Notes: generated by a model from the letters alone, not told the origin. A DNA stretch of 64,000 nt from Ailurus styani (GCA_002007465.1 LNAC01000018.1:7492913-7556912); one strand, 5' to 3'; shown: positions 11,401-23,974, numbered from the stretch's first letter. Program-made: numbers and translations.

Positions 11401-13343
11401 GCACTACCCCACAGGGCTGGTACTTCTGAACCCACTCCCCTGGGCCCTTGAGCAGAGAAGGTGCTCTGGTGGATCCCCAGTGCTGACCCTGATGAGCTGA
11501 CCACACCTACCATGAGCAGGACACTCTCAACAGACTCTGGGACCGCATCGTACCAGCTCATTTTGGAAATTGCTGAACTAGAGCTGCCAGTGACAACACC
11601 AAAAAGAATGACAAAATACAGACTACTGGGAGGATTCCAACCTTAAAATTTTTCCAATGTATTATGAACAGTTTGTTTCACATGGTTTACAAAAATAAGA
11701 TTTTTAAATACAGAATTAATTTGAAACTAACATCCCTAACTAAACCCCAGCCTTAACGCTTCCTTTTCTGATTGAGAAACAACAGGATGTGGACAATGAA
11801 TCCAAAGCCACAGGTCTCTCTCTCTCTCAAGGCACCTCAAGCAGTAAAAGGCAGAGTAGAGGGAAGGCGTCCCAGGCACAGAGGTGCGAGGGAGCCCAGC
11901 AAACCAGTCCCTGTCACCTCCACACACATCAGGCCTCCCGCTGGTCAATGACGCATGGGGAAGTTTCATATAAAATTATGAATCTGGTTTTCAGGAATGA
12001 TGGATATGGGGTTGGATCCATTACTTTAAACAAACACCTTATTTATCTTCCTTAGAAAACAAAAGGGCAGAACTGCCAAAAAAAAAAAAAAAAGAAAAAG
12101 AAAAAAAAGAAAAAAAAATTAAAACCAACTTGTTAAAGACATGTGTGCTTCTCCTGCCTAGTGCAGGCTACATCCTTGGGAAGACAACTCAATTGCTTAC
12201 TAAGCATGCCATATTTTATTAAGCTTCAATTACACAGTTCCTCTGATCAACATGTTAGCATTTAATTACCATCCAATTAAGTGGTGGCACTAACTCAAGC
12301 TCATGGGCATTTCTGCTTTGGCCACGGGAATCAAACGGTTGACCCAAAGCCCCCCTGCATTTCCTCCCCTGCCTGTGCTCTGGCTGCCAGGAATTTGCCC
12401 AAGTTAAGGTTATGAAAGTTCCACAGAACACTTATTCTCCAACCTTAGCCAAAGCTGGGGAAAGGACTGGCTTTGGGGTGCGGGCTCCCAGTGCCAACAC
12501 CCCGACTCAATGGGCCCTTGGTAATAAGAGGACAACTCAGAGGTCAAATGGGGTTTTCAACTAAATGAGTGATTGCCGGACTCTGGTACTGCATAGCAGA
12601 AAATCCCCACTCCTTCCCAAAGTGGCCTGATTGATGCCTTTATCTTTGAGGTCTTCCCTGAGAAAACCACCTTACACCATCATTTCATCAAAAAGAGCTA
12701 TTTTAAAATCTGAAGAGTAGGAAGGATAATGTCTTTCAATAAAAGGCAATTATTTGAAAAAAAAATTTATCTTCATAGAAAATATATTTTTTTCCCAGGT
12801 TGACTTTTAGACCAATTCATGCATCAGTTCTTTGGGAAATACTGAGTTAAACGGTTTTATGTTCCCTCCTAACCTGTAAGCCACTTACACACAGCTCAGC
12901 AAGTGTGTTTAAGCTAAAAACAAGTGACAACATTTAATAATTTGTCATCAGTAAATAAATACAAAAGATCATTTATAGTTCATTCATTTCAAATGACAAA
13001 TGCATACACAAGACAAAACCCAGGACAGAGGCGGGGGAGTAGAAGCCATAAGAGGAAGCAATCTACTTTCCTGGTGTAATTTCTAGGAAGATTAATATCC
13101 TGTCTGAATGTCATTCTACTCATACAGGATTTCAAAACGATGTTTTTCTGCTCTACAATGGGAGTGGAATCAGCCGTTTTAACTTGGGGCTCTAATGTGT
13201 CACTTGCAAGCCATGTAGGTAGGCATTTCCAACTACACAGGAAGACCTGCTTCTGCCTATCAAAGCATCCAAGACCCCAGAAAGAGCTCAGGAGACAATG
13301 TCACCTGTTTCAAACACACTGCCAACATAAGACACCCCCCATC
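11401..13343. other. unassigned DNA with A-rich tract
   Basis: An A-rich simple tract occupies about 12077-12120. An AT-rich block at about 12215-12300 holds several TAATTA-like homeodomain core motifs. No exon or transposon is recognised. SINEs resume at 13344. Confidence 0.4.
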
Positions 13344-13525
13344 GGGGGCCTGGCTGGCTCAGTTGGCTGAGCATCTGCCTTTGGCTCTGGTTGTGGTCCT
13401 AGGGTCAAGCCCCATGGTGGGCTCCCTGCTTAGCAGGGAGTCTGCTTCTCCCTCTGCCCCTGCTGTTGCTCATGCTCTGTCTCTCAAATAAATGAATAAA
13501 ATCTTTAAAAAAAGAAAAATAAAAG
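13344..13525 (+). mobile_element. CAN-SINE (SINEC, older caniform type)
   Basis: The element starts GGGGGCCTGGCTGGCTCAGT. It has the tRNA-Lys-like pol III A-box region and a degraded B-box, a CT-rich middle, and a CTCAAATAAATGAATAAAAT tail with poly-A. It is diverged from the young mustelid form. Confidence 0.9.
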
Positions 13526-14029
13526 ATTCCCCCAACCTTTGGGAGAGCTTTCTTACTAAGCACACTCCAGAAATAAATGAAAGAGTCTGCTGGCAGGAGG
13601 GCTCTCCTCTTCAGTTCAGCACAGTTCTTAGGAATTCAAAATGTTACTCTGAAGAGCTGGGTAATCAGGGGATGTTTGTAGTAGGATCCATGCGGTTATA
13701 CCATGCAAACATGCATCTGCTCAATCAATACTTTCGGGGTATTTCCTCACTCATATGGCACTGCCTGGGGAGGCCTGTCCTCCTCCTACCATGCTTAAAA
13801 AAAAAAAAAAAAAGGTGTGATACGTCCCATGTCCTAGAGGGTAGCCTAAGCCCTTTTGCAAATGGCCACTAGATGAGGTGTTTTAACAACTGTCATTCTC
13901 TTAGCGCCTGCAAAGCACACAAATGATTTCAGATGACAGAGAGGTCCCTTCCTCCTGGAGATGTCACAGTTGGCTGGATTTGAGCTGAGTGCTTCAAGAA
14001 AGAGACAAGTGAGGAATGTACCAGAAGAC

Positions 14030-14150
14030 TTTACACTCCTAGAATGTGGACTCCATTAGGACCCAATCTTCATGGCTCTTGATCCAAACAACTTTTCCCC
14101 CCACATCTAGAACAATGTCTGCCAAAAAGGAAATGCTCTCTAGGGTGTTT
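14030..14150 (+). repeat. L2 3'-end fragment
   Basis: CTCCTAGAATGTGGACTCCA, followed by ACATCTAGAACAATGTCTGC, resembles the L2 3' end (ctagaatgtaagctccatgag ... agaacagtgcctggc). Confidence 0.5.
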
Positions 14151-14758
14151 GATTAGAAGAACAAAATAATAATCCTCGATCTGTCACTTGGCAATCATGT
14201 AACTGGCTTCATGACCTTCAGTGACCTTGAGTGAGCCTCACAACCAAGCTCAGACTACCCAAATCTCAGAGCTCTCCCCAGCTCCACCAAGGCAGACAAT
14301 GCCCCACACTGCACATCACAGATCGGACTTGAGGAGAACTTTCACCTTCCTCAGTGATCGGTCGTGAACTCCTTAATTTGGTGCCCATCGATGTCACAAA
14401 GCAATCTTTAACCCAGCATGTGGCAGACATGGATGTCAAGTTTCAGCTACCCTTTACACGGTCTGCGTGTCGAGACAGAGCCAACAGGGTAGTCATGACA
14501 AGTCCAGGAAGCACTGCAGCCTGAGCCACCAAACTCACCAAAGAAACTCGGAGCTAAGTCGAGACTGGCCCACCGGCACACTCCTCATACCCCAATTAGA
14601 GGGCAGGATGGCTCCAGTGGGTGCAACCTTAGGTCAGAGCTGCCGGAAGAACACCAGCTAAACAGAAGGATTCCTTGCTTACTAACATGATGCCACGGGA
14701 TTGTTTAAATGACAGGATTTCCTAGTACATATGTTTGTTTAAGATAACTTTTCCTGAG

Positions 14759-14882
14759 GGATGCCTGGGTGGCTCAGTGGGTTAAGCATTAGACTCTTGA
14801 TCTCAGCTCTCGATCTCTTGGTCGTCAGTTCAAGCCCATATTGCGCTCTGTGCTAGGCATGAAGCCTACTAAAAAAAAGAAA
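14759..14882 (+). mobile_element. old CAN-SINE with short body
   Basis: The element starts GGATGCCTGGGTGGCTCAGT and ends GCATGAAGCCTACT plus poly-A. It lacks the CT-rich middle and tail of younger copies. It is flanked by a probable 13-bp target duplication with one mismatch (AACTTTTCCTGAG at 14746-14758 and AACTTTCCCTGAG at 14883-14895). Confidence 0.85.
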
Positions 14883-15170
14883 AACTTTCCCTGAGCATTG
14901 TGCATAAGCTATAGAAGATTCACTATCAAAATAAGAGGAAGAAAAGAAGTGGGAGAAGGAAACTCTATCCTCTGAAGTATCACCAAGAAAAATGGCTTCC
15001 TGGTTTTGTTATTACCCAACCAAAAGAGGGACCTGTTAACAACGGTCCAGAGTACAAGTAAAAAAAAAAAAGAAAGAAAGAAAGGCCATTTCTTCATTAG
15101 CCTCTAAGCATGTGGCACACTGTTCCTCCCTCATGCTGATTACAATAAATAGCATGAAAGAATATCAGAG

Positions 15171-15692
15171 TTTTTATGTCTATGATCTATCTGGAGTTAA
15201 CTTTTTTTATATCTTCTAATCGAAGGATCAAGGTGCCTTTCTTCCATATGGATACCCAATTGTTCCCACATCACTTGTTGAAAAGCCCATCCCATTCTTC
15301 ATTTAATTACTATGGCCCCTGTGATGAAAATCTGTTCACCTTGTATGTGTGGTCCATTTCTGGACCTCTCCAGCCTATTCCATGGATCTAGTATGTCTGC
15401 CTGGACACCAATGCCCCATTGTCTTGATGTCTGTTGCTTTATAGTAAACTTTGAAATGGGGTAGAATAAGCTAGGTTTCTTTATAAAATTATTTTTGTTA
15501 CTTTGAGTCCTTTGCATTTCCCTGTAAATTTTAGATTCAGCTTGTTGAGTTCTTAGTGCATATTTTAAAATCCCCTTTTGTGATTTTGAATTAGAATGCA
15601 TTGAACTTTTAGGTCACTTTGTGGAAGGATATCTGAACAATATTAAGTCTTCCAATCCATAAACATGGCATCTAAATCCATTTACTTGAAAG
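15171..15692 (-). mobile_element. old LINE-1 ORF2 fragment, antisense
   Basis: In reverse complement this matches mammalian L1 ORF2. Markers are CACTTGTTGAAAAGCCCATC, TTTCTGGACCTCTCCAGCC, ATTCCATGGATCTAGTATGT, TTGCATTTCCCTGTAAATTT and ATTAAGTCTTCCAATCCATA. All frames are interrupted. No poly-A or 3' UTR is present, so it is an internal fragment. Confidence 0.8.
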
Positions 15693-15871
15693 GCCTATCA
15701 GAGTTAAACATAAAGGAAATCTAGAGCTACGACCTTGTATGCCAACAAAGCAAGAAAAGTTGTTAACACTAAATCTCTGCAAGTTAATTTACAACTTTAC
15801 AGTTATTTCATGAGCCTTACATGCAGTGGATTCTACTGATGAATAAAAGGTTCAACAATGAACAGATTAAG

Positions 15872-16053
15872 GGGTGCCTGAGTGGCTCAGTCAGGTAAGC
15901 ATCTGACTCTGGGTTTCAGCTCAGGTCATAATCTCGGGGTTCTGAGATCAAGCCCCAGGTCAGGCTCCACGATCAGCACAGGATCTGCTTGAGATTCTCC
16001 CTCTACCTCTGCCCCTCCCCAGTCTCTCTCTCTCTCTCAAAAAAAAAAAAAAA
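15872..16053 (+). mobile_element. CAN-SINE, first of a tandem pair
   Basis: The element runs from GGGTGCCTGAGTGGCTCAGT to a (CT)n stretch and a 14-base poly-A. It lies in tandem with another SINE at 16065. The pair as a unit is flanked by AATGAACAGATTAAG (15857-15871) and AATGAACACATCAAG (16251-16265), 2 mismatches in 15. Confidence 0.9.
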
Positions 16054-16064
16054 GTGGGGGTAGA

Positions 16065-16250
16065 GGGTGCCTGGGTGGCTCAGTTCATTGAGCAACTACC
16101 TACCTTCAGCTCAGGTCATGATCCTGGAATCCTGGGATAGAGTCCCACATCGGGCTCCCTGCTCAGTGGGGTGTCTGCTTCTCCCTTTGACCTTCCCCCT
16201 CTCATGATTGCTCTCATTCTCTCTCTCAAATAAATAAAATCTTTAAAATA
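16065..16250 (+). mobile_element. CAN-SINE, second of a tandem pair
   Basis: The element starts GGGTGCCTGGGTGGCTCAGT and ends CTCAAATAAATAAAATCTTT. Only the outer flanks of the pair look like a duplication. One member therefore probably inserted into or beside the tail of the other. Confidence 0.9.
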
Positions 16251-16265
16251 AATGAACACATCAAG

Positions 16266-17674
16266 AAACGGGCAAATGTGGAACCCAAACCAGGTATTCT
16301 TTTCCCCAATTCGGATCCTAGGGTCTCTGATACAGTACAGCTTGCTGAAAACCATACACCAAAGGCAGGCTGTCAAGAGAGAAGAACTGGGGAAGCAGTG
16401 TGAGCCCCACTGAAGGATGATCACCTGGCTCCTAGCAGCCAAGGCTTCCTTACTCTTTGCTCTTGGGCAAGCTCACAGGACAGAGAAGAAGCACCCAACA
16501 AAAGGAGGTGAAAATAAATTCAAAGCAAAGAAAAACCTTTCTAGAAAGGCCCCAGCTGGGGAAGAGCCAAGAGAGGAAATAGGGCAGGGCATACTACGGG
16601 AGCTCATAGACTACAGCCAAGGGTATGCACATGGCCACCGGGATGCCTGGGAATTTCCAAGAAGGGAAAGGCTAAACAAGAGGGTGGCCGCTGTAATTTC
16701 CTTTTCACCCCACAGAAAGAAAATTACTTTCATAAGGAGTTTTAGAGAGTGGTGCCATTGAGTGAATCCACTAATCACTTAAGAAGTCTCTCAATATATA
16801 GCAGCACGTTTGGATTAAGTGGGCAAGTCAGTGCTCCAAGTTTCAGTAAGTGGATGATTCAAGCTCAGGGTCGAGCAAATATAAACCATACCAAGATAAG
16901 TGTAAGTCCTTGCTGATCCCAGGTGACTGGATGGTGAGCTTAGTGTTACTGATGGAGAATTCAGGGTCCATTTCAAGGAGGATCGGCCTGTTTGTTTCAC
17001 TCTCGGTGGGCGATTTTTATGCTCTTACATTTTTCTCCACCTCACAAATTATGTTTGGTGAACACCTATTACTTCTGAAATTTAAAAAGTAAGTAACAAT
17101 TTTTAAATTGCTATGGAGGGCATCTGTTAACTGTTGCAGCAGACTTCAAAAACTGGCCACATGAAATCCAGACAGTAGGGGTCAGAGTGGCCAGCTCATT
17201 CAGTGGTCTTTACTAACACAGCCAACAGAGCTGTGAAGTCAAAACCTTCTGGACGTGCCAGAATTGTTTTCTTCCAGCCCATCTCTGGACTCCAGGACAA
17301 TTAAAATGAGAGAAGCAGCCACAAAACTGTCACCAAATATTCAAGAGTAAGAAGGGAGACTGAGATGACGTGAAAACAGAAGTCCAAGACCATTTATCAC
17401 CCAGCCTCTGTATTTCCCACTAACTTGCATTTTTTCCAAGTGGCAGTTCTCACAGCATGCCTGTGTGTTCATGTCTCCAAATTCCATCTCCAGATGGATC
17501 CAGAGCCACAGATGACAGCCCTCCCTCCTCCTTCAGATGGGCCAGAAGCCAAGTAACACAGGACACAACCTGAGTCTTTCTGGATCAACAGAGTTGTGAT
17601 AACCAATTTTAGAGTCCTAAATATAGTTGATTCCTTTCTGAAATTCGTGGTTTAAGATAAACCTATTTCTCACC
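16266..17674. other. unassigned DNA
   Basis: No exon or repeat is recognised. A 114-codon frame at 16417-16761 carries no known motif. Confidence 0.35.
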
Positions 17675-17795
17675 AGGCATGGTGCTTCTGGCAATGAACC
17701 CAATGCCCAGAGCCTAGAGCAACTTGTCCAAGGTCAGACACTAGTTGCTGGCACAGGTTTGCCATCCTGGCTGACTCCGAAACCATGGCTTTCCC
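17675..17795 (-). repeat. MIR fragment, antisense
   Basis: AGCAACTTGTCCAAGGTCAG, then ACACTAGTTGCTGGCACAGG and CATCCTGGCTGACTCCGAAA, match the reverse complement of the MIR core and 5' part. Confidence 0.6.
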
Positions 17796-20604
17796 CTTCA
17801 AGTCAAAGACAGCTTCTTCCTTAGAAACTTCAAAGCCTAAAAACTAAATTCATATCCTCTTAAGAGGAAGCATTTGTTTTGGCAACTCTGTGTTTTGAAA
17901 GAATTTAAGAAAAGCTGTCAAATTTGGTAAATTCAAGCTACAATGCCTTTCCCTAGAAAAACAATGCTTATTTTGTTTTAAAAAGCAAGTAAAAAGGAAG
18001 TAGGCACCTTGTCATCAGGAGTAAGGCCCCAGATTCTGTAAAGCTTCATTCAGCTGCAGACAGTTGTGTCAAGGCCCTCCAATTCATCTATTAGACCAGC
18101 ATGTGCTTTAAGACACGGCCACCTGTCCCGGGGCCCTCCCACCAGGCCCACTGTGGGTACAGGCCAAAACACAGCAGATCACAGAGATCACAGAGCCATG
18201 CCCTGTGTCTCGCTGGGTCTCCAGTGGTCCTACTATGCCCAAACTATGCTTAGTTCATTTTCTGCTAGCATCTTAGTACTTGACCCTCTATGAAAATGAT
18301 GTCCATTCATTAGTCCCCTCTCCCTGAGATATAATCACCTCAAAAAAAGCAGTTATAGGCCTTTATGAGACTCCCTCAAAACAGATCTTCAAAATTAAAA
18401 ATATCTAAAGATCAGTGAGCCTTCATTAGGTATAGCATAAAATCATTTACTCCTATAAAATCCTGCTGGTGTAATTACATCCAATCAGAGAAACAACCAC
18501 CTTCCAGAGGTCCACTCACATCTGTGTCAATGCATCCTGCTAAGTCTGTCTTTTTCTCCCCGAGGATCACTTCAGGTCACTTCTGCCATTCCTGAACCAC
18601 AGCAGGGGGCCTTACGAGTCTGAATCATGAAAAGCTCTGACCAACAATTAAGGTGTTTCTGGGGCAATGTGAGTACAAGCTTCATTTTTGGAACAGCCAA
18701 CCAAATCACAAAGGGTGGTATCCAGCAACTTTGTGGGAGGGTAGCCCGGTCAGTACAGGCCCAGAAGGGACAGAATTGATGGAAGCTCTCAATGGCTGGT
18801 CAGGGATGTCTATCTACCCGAGCCTTCCCTGGAGGCTTGACAAACCCAGGCCAGGAGAGACACATGTGACCTGCTCAGGATAAAGGGCAACAGAAGGGAT
18901 GCCAATAGCCGTAAGTGTGCCCAGATGGCCCAACCCACTTCCTTTGGCCAAATGAAAGCAAGGGGCAGAGACAAAAGTTCACGGGGAGGCTTACCTGCCC
19001 CAATCTCCTTCAGCCTTTTCGAAAAGGATCATTTGTCTCATGCTCATTGGAATGATCTGTAACATGTCCCACAGCACATTGCAACTTTCAGCAGACTATT
19101 TCTAAACTCCAAACTTGCATGACATGCCTTTTTCAGTGGCACCATTAGTAAGGAACAGAAGTGTTGTGGCGAGACTGCAAGCCCCCTCAGAATCTCACCA
19201 TCGGCATCGTGTTGACAACGGACTGTGGCGGAGACTGCATGTTCAGTAAAGGTGGCCAAGAGCAGCCTGTGAGAACTGTTTTTAAACAATGCTATGTTTC
19301 TTCTGCACCTTTCACTGCTCAAGAAGAGTATGCGTATTAAATAGCAGGGAAAGGTACTCCATGGAGGCACAAACTCCTTTCCCAACACCACTCCCTCAGC
19401 AAGGCATTTCCCATTGTGCCTCGAACCCCAAGTCAGTGCTGATGGGGCCCTAGATTGCCACAGCAGATACCCCTTTCTCAGCCACTGTAAGGGCATTTTA
19501 GTCAACAAAACCCTTTTTTTCTTGCCTCACATTAGGTTTGCCTACTATGAGCCTACCTGTTTAGCCACCACTGGTCCAAAGGTACGTCACAGCGCCCTTG
19601 CCCAACTAGACCCCTGTTTAACCCATGACAGTGGGGTCTCCTCATTTTGTGGTATGGAAGCCATCCATAATGCTTTATCTACTGAACACATCGGAGACAA
19701 TGAATACCTGTTCCCCTATGTGGTCTGGGGGTTCATTTTGGCCAGAAAAATCCTGTTGCGTTCTCGTTAGACATTAGAAAACAAAACAAAACAAAACCCA
19801 CCATTGGCCAATCCATTCTGGACATTCATTTATTCTTATTCTCATTGGAATTGTCACGTCCAAAAAATTTGAGAAAGAATGAGTGTGTAAGGAATGGCAA
19901 CTTTTGGCCATCTACATTTAATAAGTTGGCACTTTCGTACCACCTTTTTCTCAATTTCAAAATATGTTTGCTTAAAGGAGGCCTGGTTTCAAGCCCCATC
20001 CAGGCTATTTCTCTCTTCCTTTTTTTTTTTAATAAATAAAATAACATCTCAGGAAGCATAAAGACAGATTGCAAATATGAATGTAGGCCTGGGGGGGAAA
20101 CTGGTCAAGTCATTCCCAGAATTTTTCATAAAGTCAGCATGGCATGTCTGTAATTCTGTGTGAATAGCCACTAGTGGCAAAAATCAAATCCTCTGTCTTC
20201 CGCTGGTCACTTAGTCATTAATGGCTCAGACTCCACTACCTCCCATCAACGGATCTCTGCTCTGCTTGACAGTAACCCTCACATAGCTCTCCTGAGTATA
20301 TCCATTCCTTTACAAGTTTTGCCAAATTTCTTTTAACAGTTTTCATACCCTCTGTATACTGCATCCCCAACCTTCCTAAAATGTAATGGACTGGTGAGTA
20401 ATATTTATCCATAAAAAGAACTCGTCTTTAAGGAAAAAATCCAGCTAGTAAGCAAGTTGTGTGGAAAACCTGTCACCAGGTTTTGGGGGTCATTTGACAT
20501 CTGAATTACTTCACAATCCAGTGATGGATACTCGGATACAGGTGAGACTCGTGGCTACCCCAGCTCCCCAGTAACCCAGCTCCCCACCAACCCAGAACCC
20601 ATTT
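17796..20604. other. unassigned DNA with opposite-strand open frames
   Basis: There is no recognised repeat. At 19044-19508 a 154-codon minus frame partly overlaps a 118-codon plus frame at 19414-19770. Neither product resembles a protein I know. A donor-like CAG|GTAAGCC lies on the minus strand near 18990, but I see no matching acceptor. I treat these as chance frames. Confidence 0.35.
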
Positions 20605-20748
20605 ACTATTATTATTATTATTATTAGAGAGAGAATGCACTCATGAGCATGGGGAGAGGCAGAGGGAGAAGCAGACTCCCCACTGAGCCTGGGATCATGA
20701 TCTGAGCTGAAGGCAGAGGCTCAACCAACTGAGCCACCCAGGCGCTCC
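20605..20748 (-). mobile_element. CAN-SINE, antisense, with (TTA)n tail
   Basis: The body reads AGACTCCCCACTGAGCCTGG to AACTGAGCCACCCAGGCGCT, the reverse complement of a CAN-SINE. Its A-tail became a (TAT)n microsatellite at about 20605-20627. A probable target duplication is CCAGAACCCATTT (20592-20604) and CCAGAACCTGTTT (20749-20761). Confidence 0.9.
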
Positions 20749-20761
20749 CCAGAACCTGTTT

Positions 20762-22263
20762 TTAAAAATTTCTTCTGGCACATGAAGAGATTGCCCAACA
20801 GCCTCCAGACTTTCTGGTATAAACCAGTCCCTCTTGCCTGAACTCCTAACTTTTGATCATTACCTATGCCTAATTCCCCACAAGCCCGCCAAGTGGCCCA
20901 ACTGCCAGGGAAGTAGCTACTAAGCAGACAAGAAAGAACAGATAAGCTGACAGCAGATGAACGGACCACTGACCACCAGGGAGCTTGAAAGAGCTCCACG
21001 AGTCACCCTCTCAGACTACACAAAAGACTCAGGGCCACGCTTTGTATGATCAAAGAGTTCGACTCAAATCACTTACTCAATACACAATACCATAAAGTGA
21101 TGAGAATTCTGAGTCATCAGGAAAAAACATTGTTCTAGCATACTTTTCCAAAGCAGCTCAAGAACTGTTTAGACAGATTTCTGAAGCTTTTAAATAAAAT
21201 GAGTTTAGTTAGCTTTCAAGGTTATCTAGAAAGCTCGCTCAGTGTGAAACACCTCAGTCCACAAGGACACTGGCGCTGAGGCAGCTCTGTGGTTCCACCT
21301 TCTAGTTCTCCATAGTGGTTTGATTTGCTGTCACTGCTTCACATTATCCCAGCTCCTTGGAAAGCCAAAGATGCCTTTCTGTCAATTCCACCACACAGGG
21401 ATGGTTTGTCCACAAGCTTCTAAGCTATTTCAAATCATTACTCCAAGTATAAAAATAAATAGCGTATGAGCCTTTTCATACTTTAAAAACAGGAATTTCA
21501 ATCTTATTGGTAACTGGTATATAATTCTAGATGGGTTTCTCAAGTCAGGAAACTTGGGCCTTTCCTTAGTTCTCCAACAGCAGGTAAAAGCTTCAGGGCT
21601 CAGGCATCAGCACTGAGGAGCCAGAATGCTGCAGAACGCAGGGAAGTATCCACAACCGCATCACCAAGCAAGAACTTTTGGGCACTGGAACACATTTTTT
21701 TTTTTTTTTACAATTTTCAATAATTCTATCTTTCCAACTATAAATTGCTTAAAGTTACATTAAGCAGAGTGGAGTCTCTCAGCATAAAATCATCCTCAGG
21801 AAAAAAAAAATCATTATCATGAGACTCTCGTTATCTCTGAGTGGCCTGTGGCTAGTTGAGTTCTGGGTGATGGCAACAGAACTCTGAGGAACCCTATTCT
21901 AAGGTTATTAACCAGAGAAACTGCTGGACCTGAAAACAGCTTCCTATCTAAGGGAAGCAGGAATTCTGCATCCACAAGATGGCAAGTTCCAGAAGTAGTG
22001 GAGATAAACACCAAAAGGCATTCAAGTCACCCAGAGATGTCCTAAATAGCCATTCTAACCATCTAACTAAGGATCCATCCATTTAGCCTAATTTTGTTTC
22101 ACCTCCATAGACTTAAATTTCTTGAATCAACTACTATTGTTTCCAATAGAAAATTAAGTAACCCTCTCTCTCTTCACCCCACCCATTATCTTGGGGAGGG
22201 AGCAATGGAAAAAACCCAAGTGTACGGATATTACCCACACTCAGAAGTATACTGGGAACCCTT
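20762..22263. other. unassigned DNA
   Basis: Only a 13-15 base T run at about 21695-21709 and short A runs stand out. No exon or transposon is supported. Confidence 0.35.
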
Positions 22264-22458
22264 GGGGCACCTGGGTGGCTAAGTGCGTTAAGCATCCAAC
22301 TCTCGGTTTCAGCTGAGCTCACGATCTCCGGGTCATGGGGGATTGAACCCCATGTTGGGCTCCTTGCTCAGCTGGCCGTCTGCTTGAGATATTCCTTTCT
22401 TCCTCTCCCTCTGCCCCTTCCTGTCTCCCCTTCTCTTTAAAAAAAAAAAAAAAAAAAA
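22264..22458 (+). mobile_element. CAN-SINE
   Basis: The element starts GGGGCACCTGGGTGGCTAAG. It contains CCCCATGTTGGGCTCCTTGC and CTGCTTGAGATATTCC, and ends in about 20 A residues. The wording is an older caniform form, not the mink-type tail. Confidence 0.92.
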
Positions 22459-22489
22459 GTCTATGAGGAGCCCTTAATCATCAGTGCCA

Positions 22490-22640
22490 TTCATTTTCCC
22501 AGTAAACATTTAATGAATCCCTACTATGCTTCAAGTATGCCCTTGACACAGGGGACACAGCTATGAATAAATAAGGACTTTATCCCCATGGAGATCAGAA
22601 TGTAAACAAGAATTTCAACGCCCTGAGACAAATGCAGTGA
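22490..22640 (-). repeat. L2 3'-end fragment, antisense
   Basis: TAAACATTTAATGAATCCCT, ACTATGCTTCAAGTATGCCC, GACACAGGGGACACAGCTAT and CCATGGAGATCAGAATGTAA match L2 in reverse complement. Confidence 0.65.
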
Positions 22641-23047
22641 CACTCACTATGTAGGGGGACTCATAACCCAAAAAAGGAGCAAATCATCATCTGGGGGGAG
22701 GGAGACACAGCCAAAGGCTACCTCAAAGCCCATGGAACAGAGGCAGAAAATAGAGCACAAACAATCCTCCCTATCTGGCCACAGAACACATTTTGTTTTA
22801 CAGCTTCAGTATGTTTAACTGAAACACATTATGTCCATGTACTAGACAACAGAAGGCCAAGCAACTAAGAGTAAAAGTCAAAATCTAGAAAAGATTCACC
22901 TATCCTAATTTTGTGAAACTGACCTATGTAAATTGCAGCCCAATCCTTAGGAGGGAAAGCAGTGGTAGAAGATGAAAGTGCATGTAGTCAGTATCACACT
23001 TCCAGGAAGCATCAAGCACTAATCCTACAACACCATACAGGAGCAGA

Positions 23048-23222
23048 GGTTCTCAAACCTTAATGTGCATACAGAACCCCTGCAGACCAGCTGAACAGCA
23101 GGTTCTGATGGAGGAATCCCAGGGCAAGAGGGGGGCAGCTGGAAAGCCTGCATGCTGAAGGAACTCCCAGGTGACACAGATGCTGCTGGAGCCATGGACC
23201 ACACTCTGAGCAGTGAGGGTCA
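23048..23222 (-). mobile_element. MER5-type hAT-Charlie MITE
   Basis: The ends read GGTTCTCAAACCTTAATGTG and TGGACCACACTCTGAGCAGT, with CCCAGGTGACACAGATGCTG inside. That matches MER5A/MER5B read in reverse complement. It is a non-autonomous DNA transposon fossil shared across placental mammals. The central part is diverged. Confidence 0.75.
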
Positions 23223-23974
23223 GGAGAGTGATGGTGCTCAGCCCTGAATGACCACCCTAGCCATGCACGGGGCTCTGGAATGACACAAACTCCAATCCTC
23301 ATCTCAAGCCTCCATCCCTGTCAAACTCCATCCCTGTCATCTCATTTCAGCTGTATAGGTGGTTGTGAGGGGCGGCCAGGCTCGATAAGCCAGTCAAGGA
23401 GGCATCCTGAGAATCAGCCAACCCTTGGAAGATACCTGGGGGAGATGAGTCAGGAATAGGACCCCTAGGTAAGCCGGCCACACTGCTCAACCATGGTAAT
23501 GCCTGCATGCGGCCTCCACGGGCTGACATCTGTAGGAGAATCCCATCCTGACCCCTTTCGGTCCACCTTAATTGCTTCCCAAACCCAGTGCTTAGATTAT
23601 TATCACCGTCCATTTAGCATCATAAAACACAAAGAGGAAAAGCAGATTTTTTTTTTTGCCTAAAAATTACAGATAAGGGGTCATCCATGATGAAAGACTG
23701 GAAAGAAGCCAAAAGGCAAACATGCAATTAACCAGCCTGAAGCCTCCAGGCTCCAATCTTGAAAGGGCTCCCCAGCCACACCCCACCTGACTGCAAAGTA
23801 CAATTTTGTTAATAAAAGGGATCAAGTGGAATGTGGTCCTTCAGGGCTTTCCCACACAAAGTTGCTTCTGGAAAATGAGGAGTAATAACAGTTTACCCTC
23901 TCCACGTGGAATGAGGTGATAAAGCTGAGCCTATCTGAAATACCACCATTCTGAAATTGTCCATATCCACTTTC

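Noticed and set aside
18990..19030. Minus-strand exon suggested by CAG|GTAAGCC
   Set aside because: No polypyrimidine-plus-AG acceptor at a plausible distance upstream on the minus strand.
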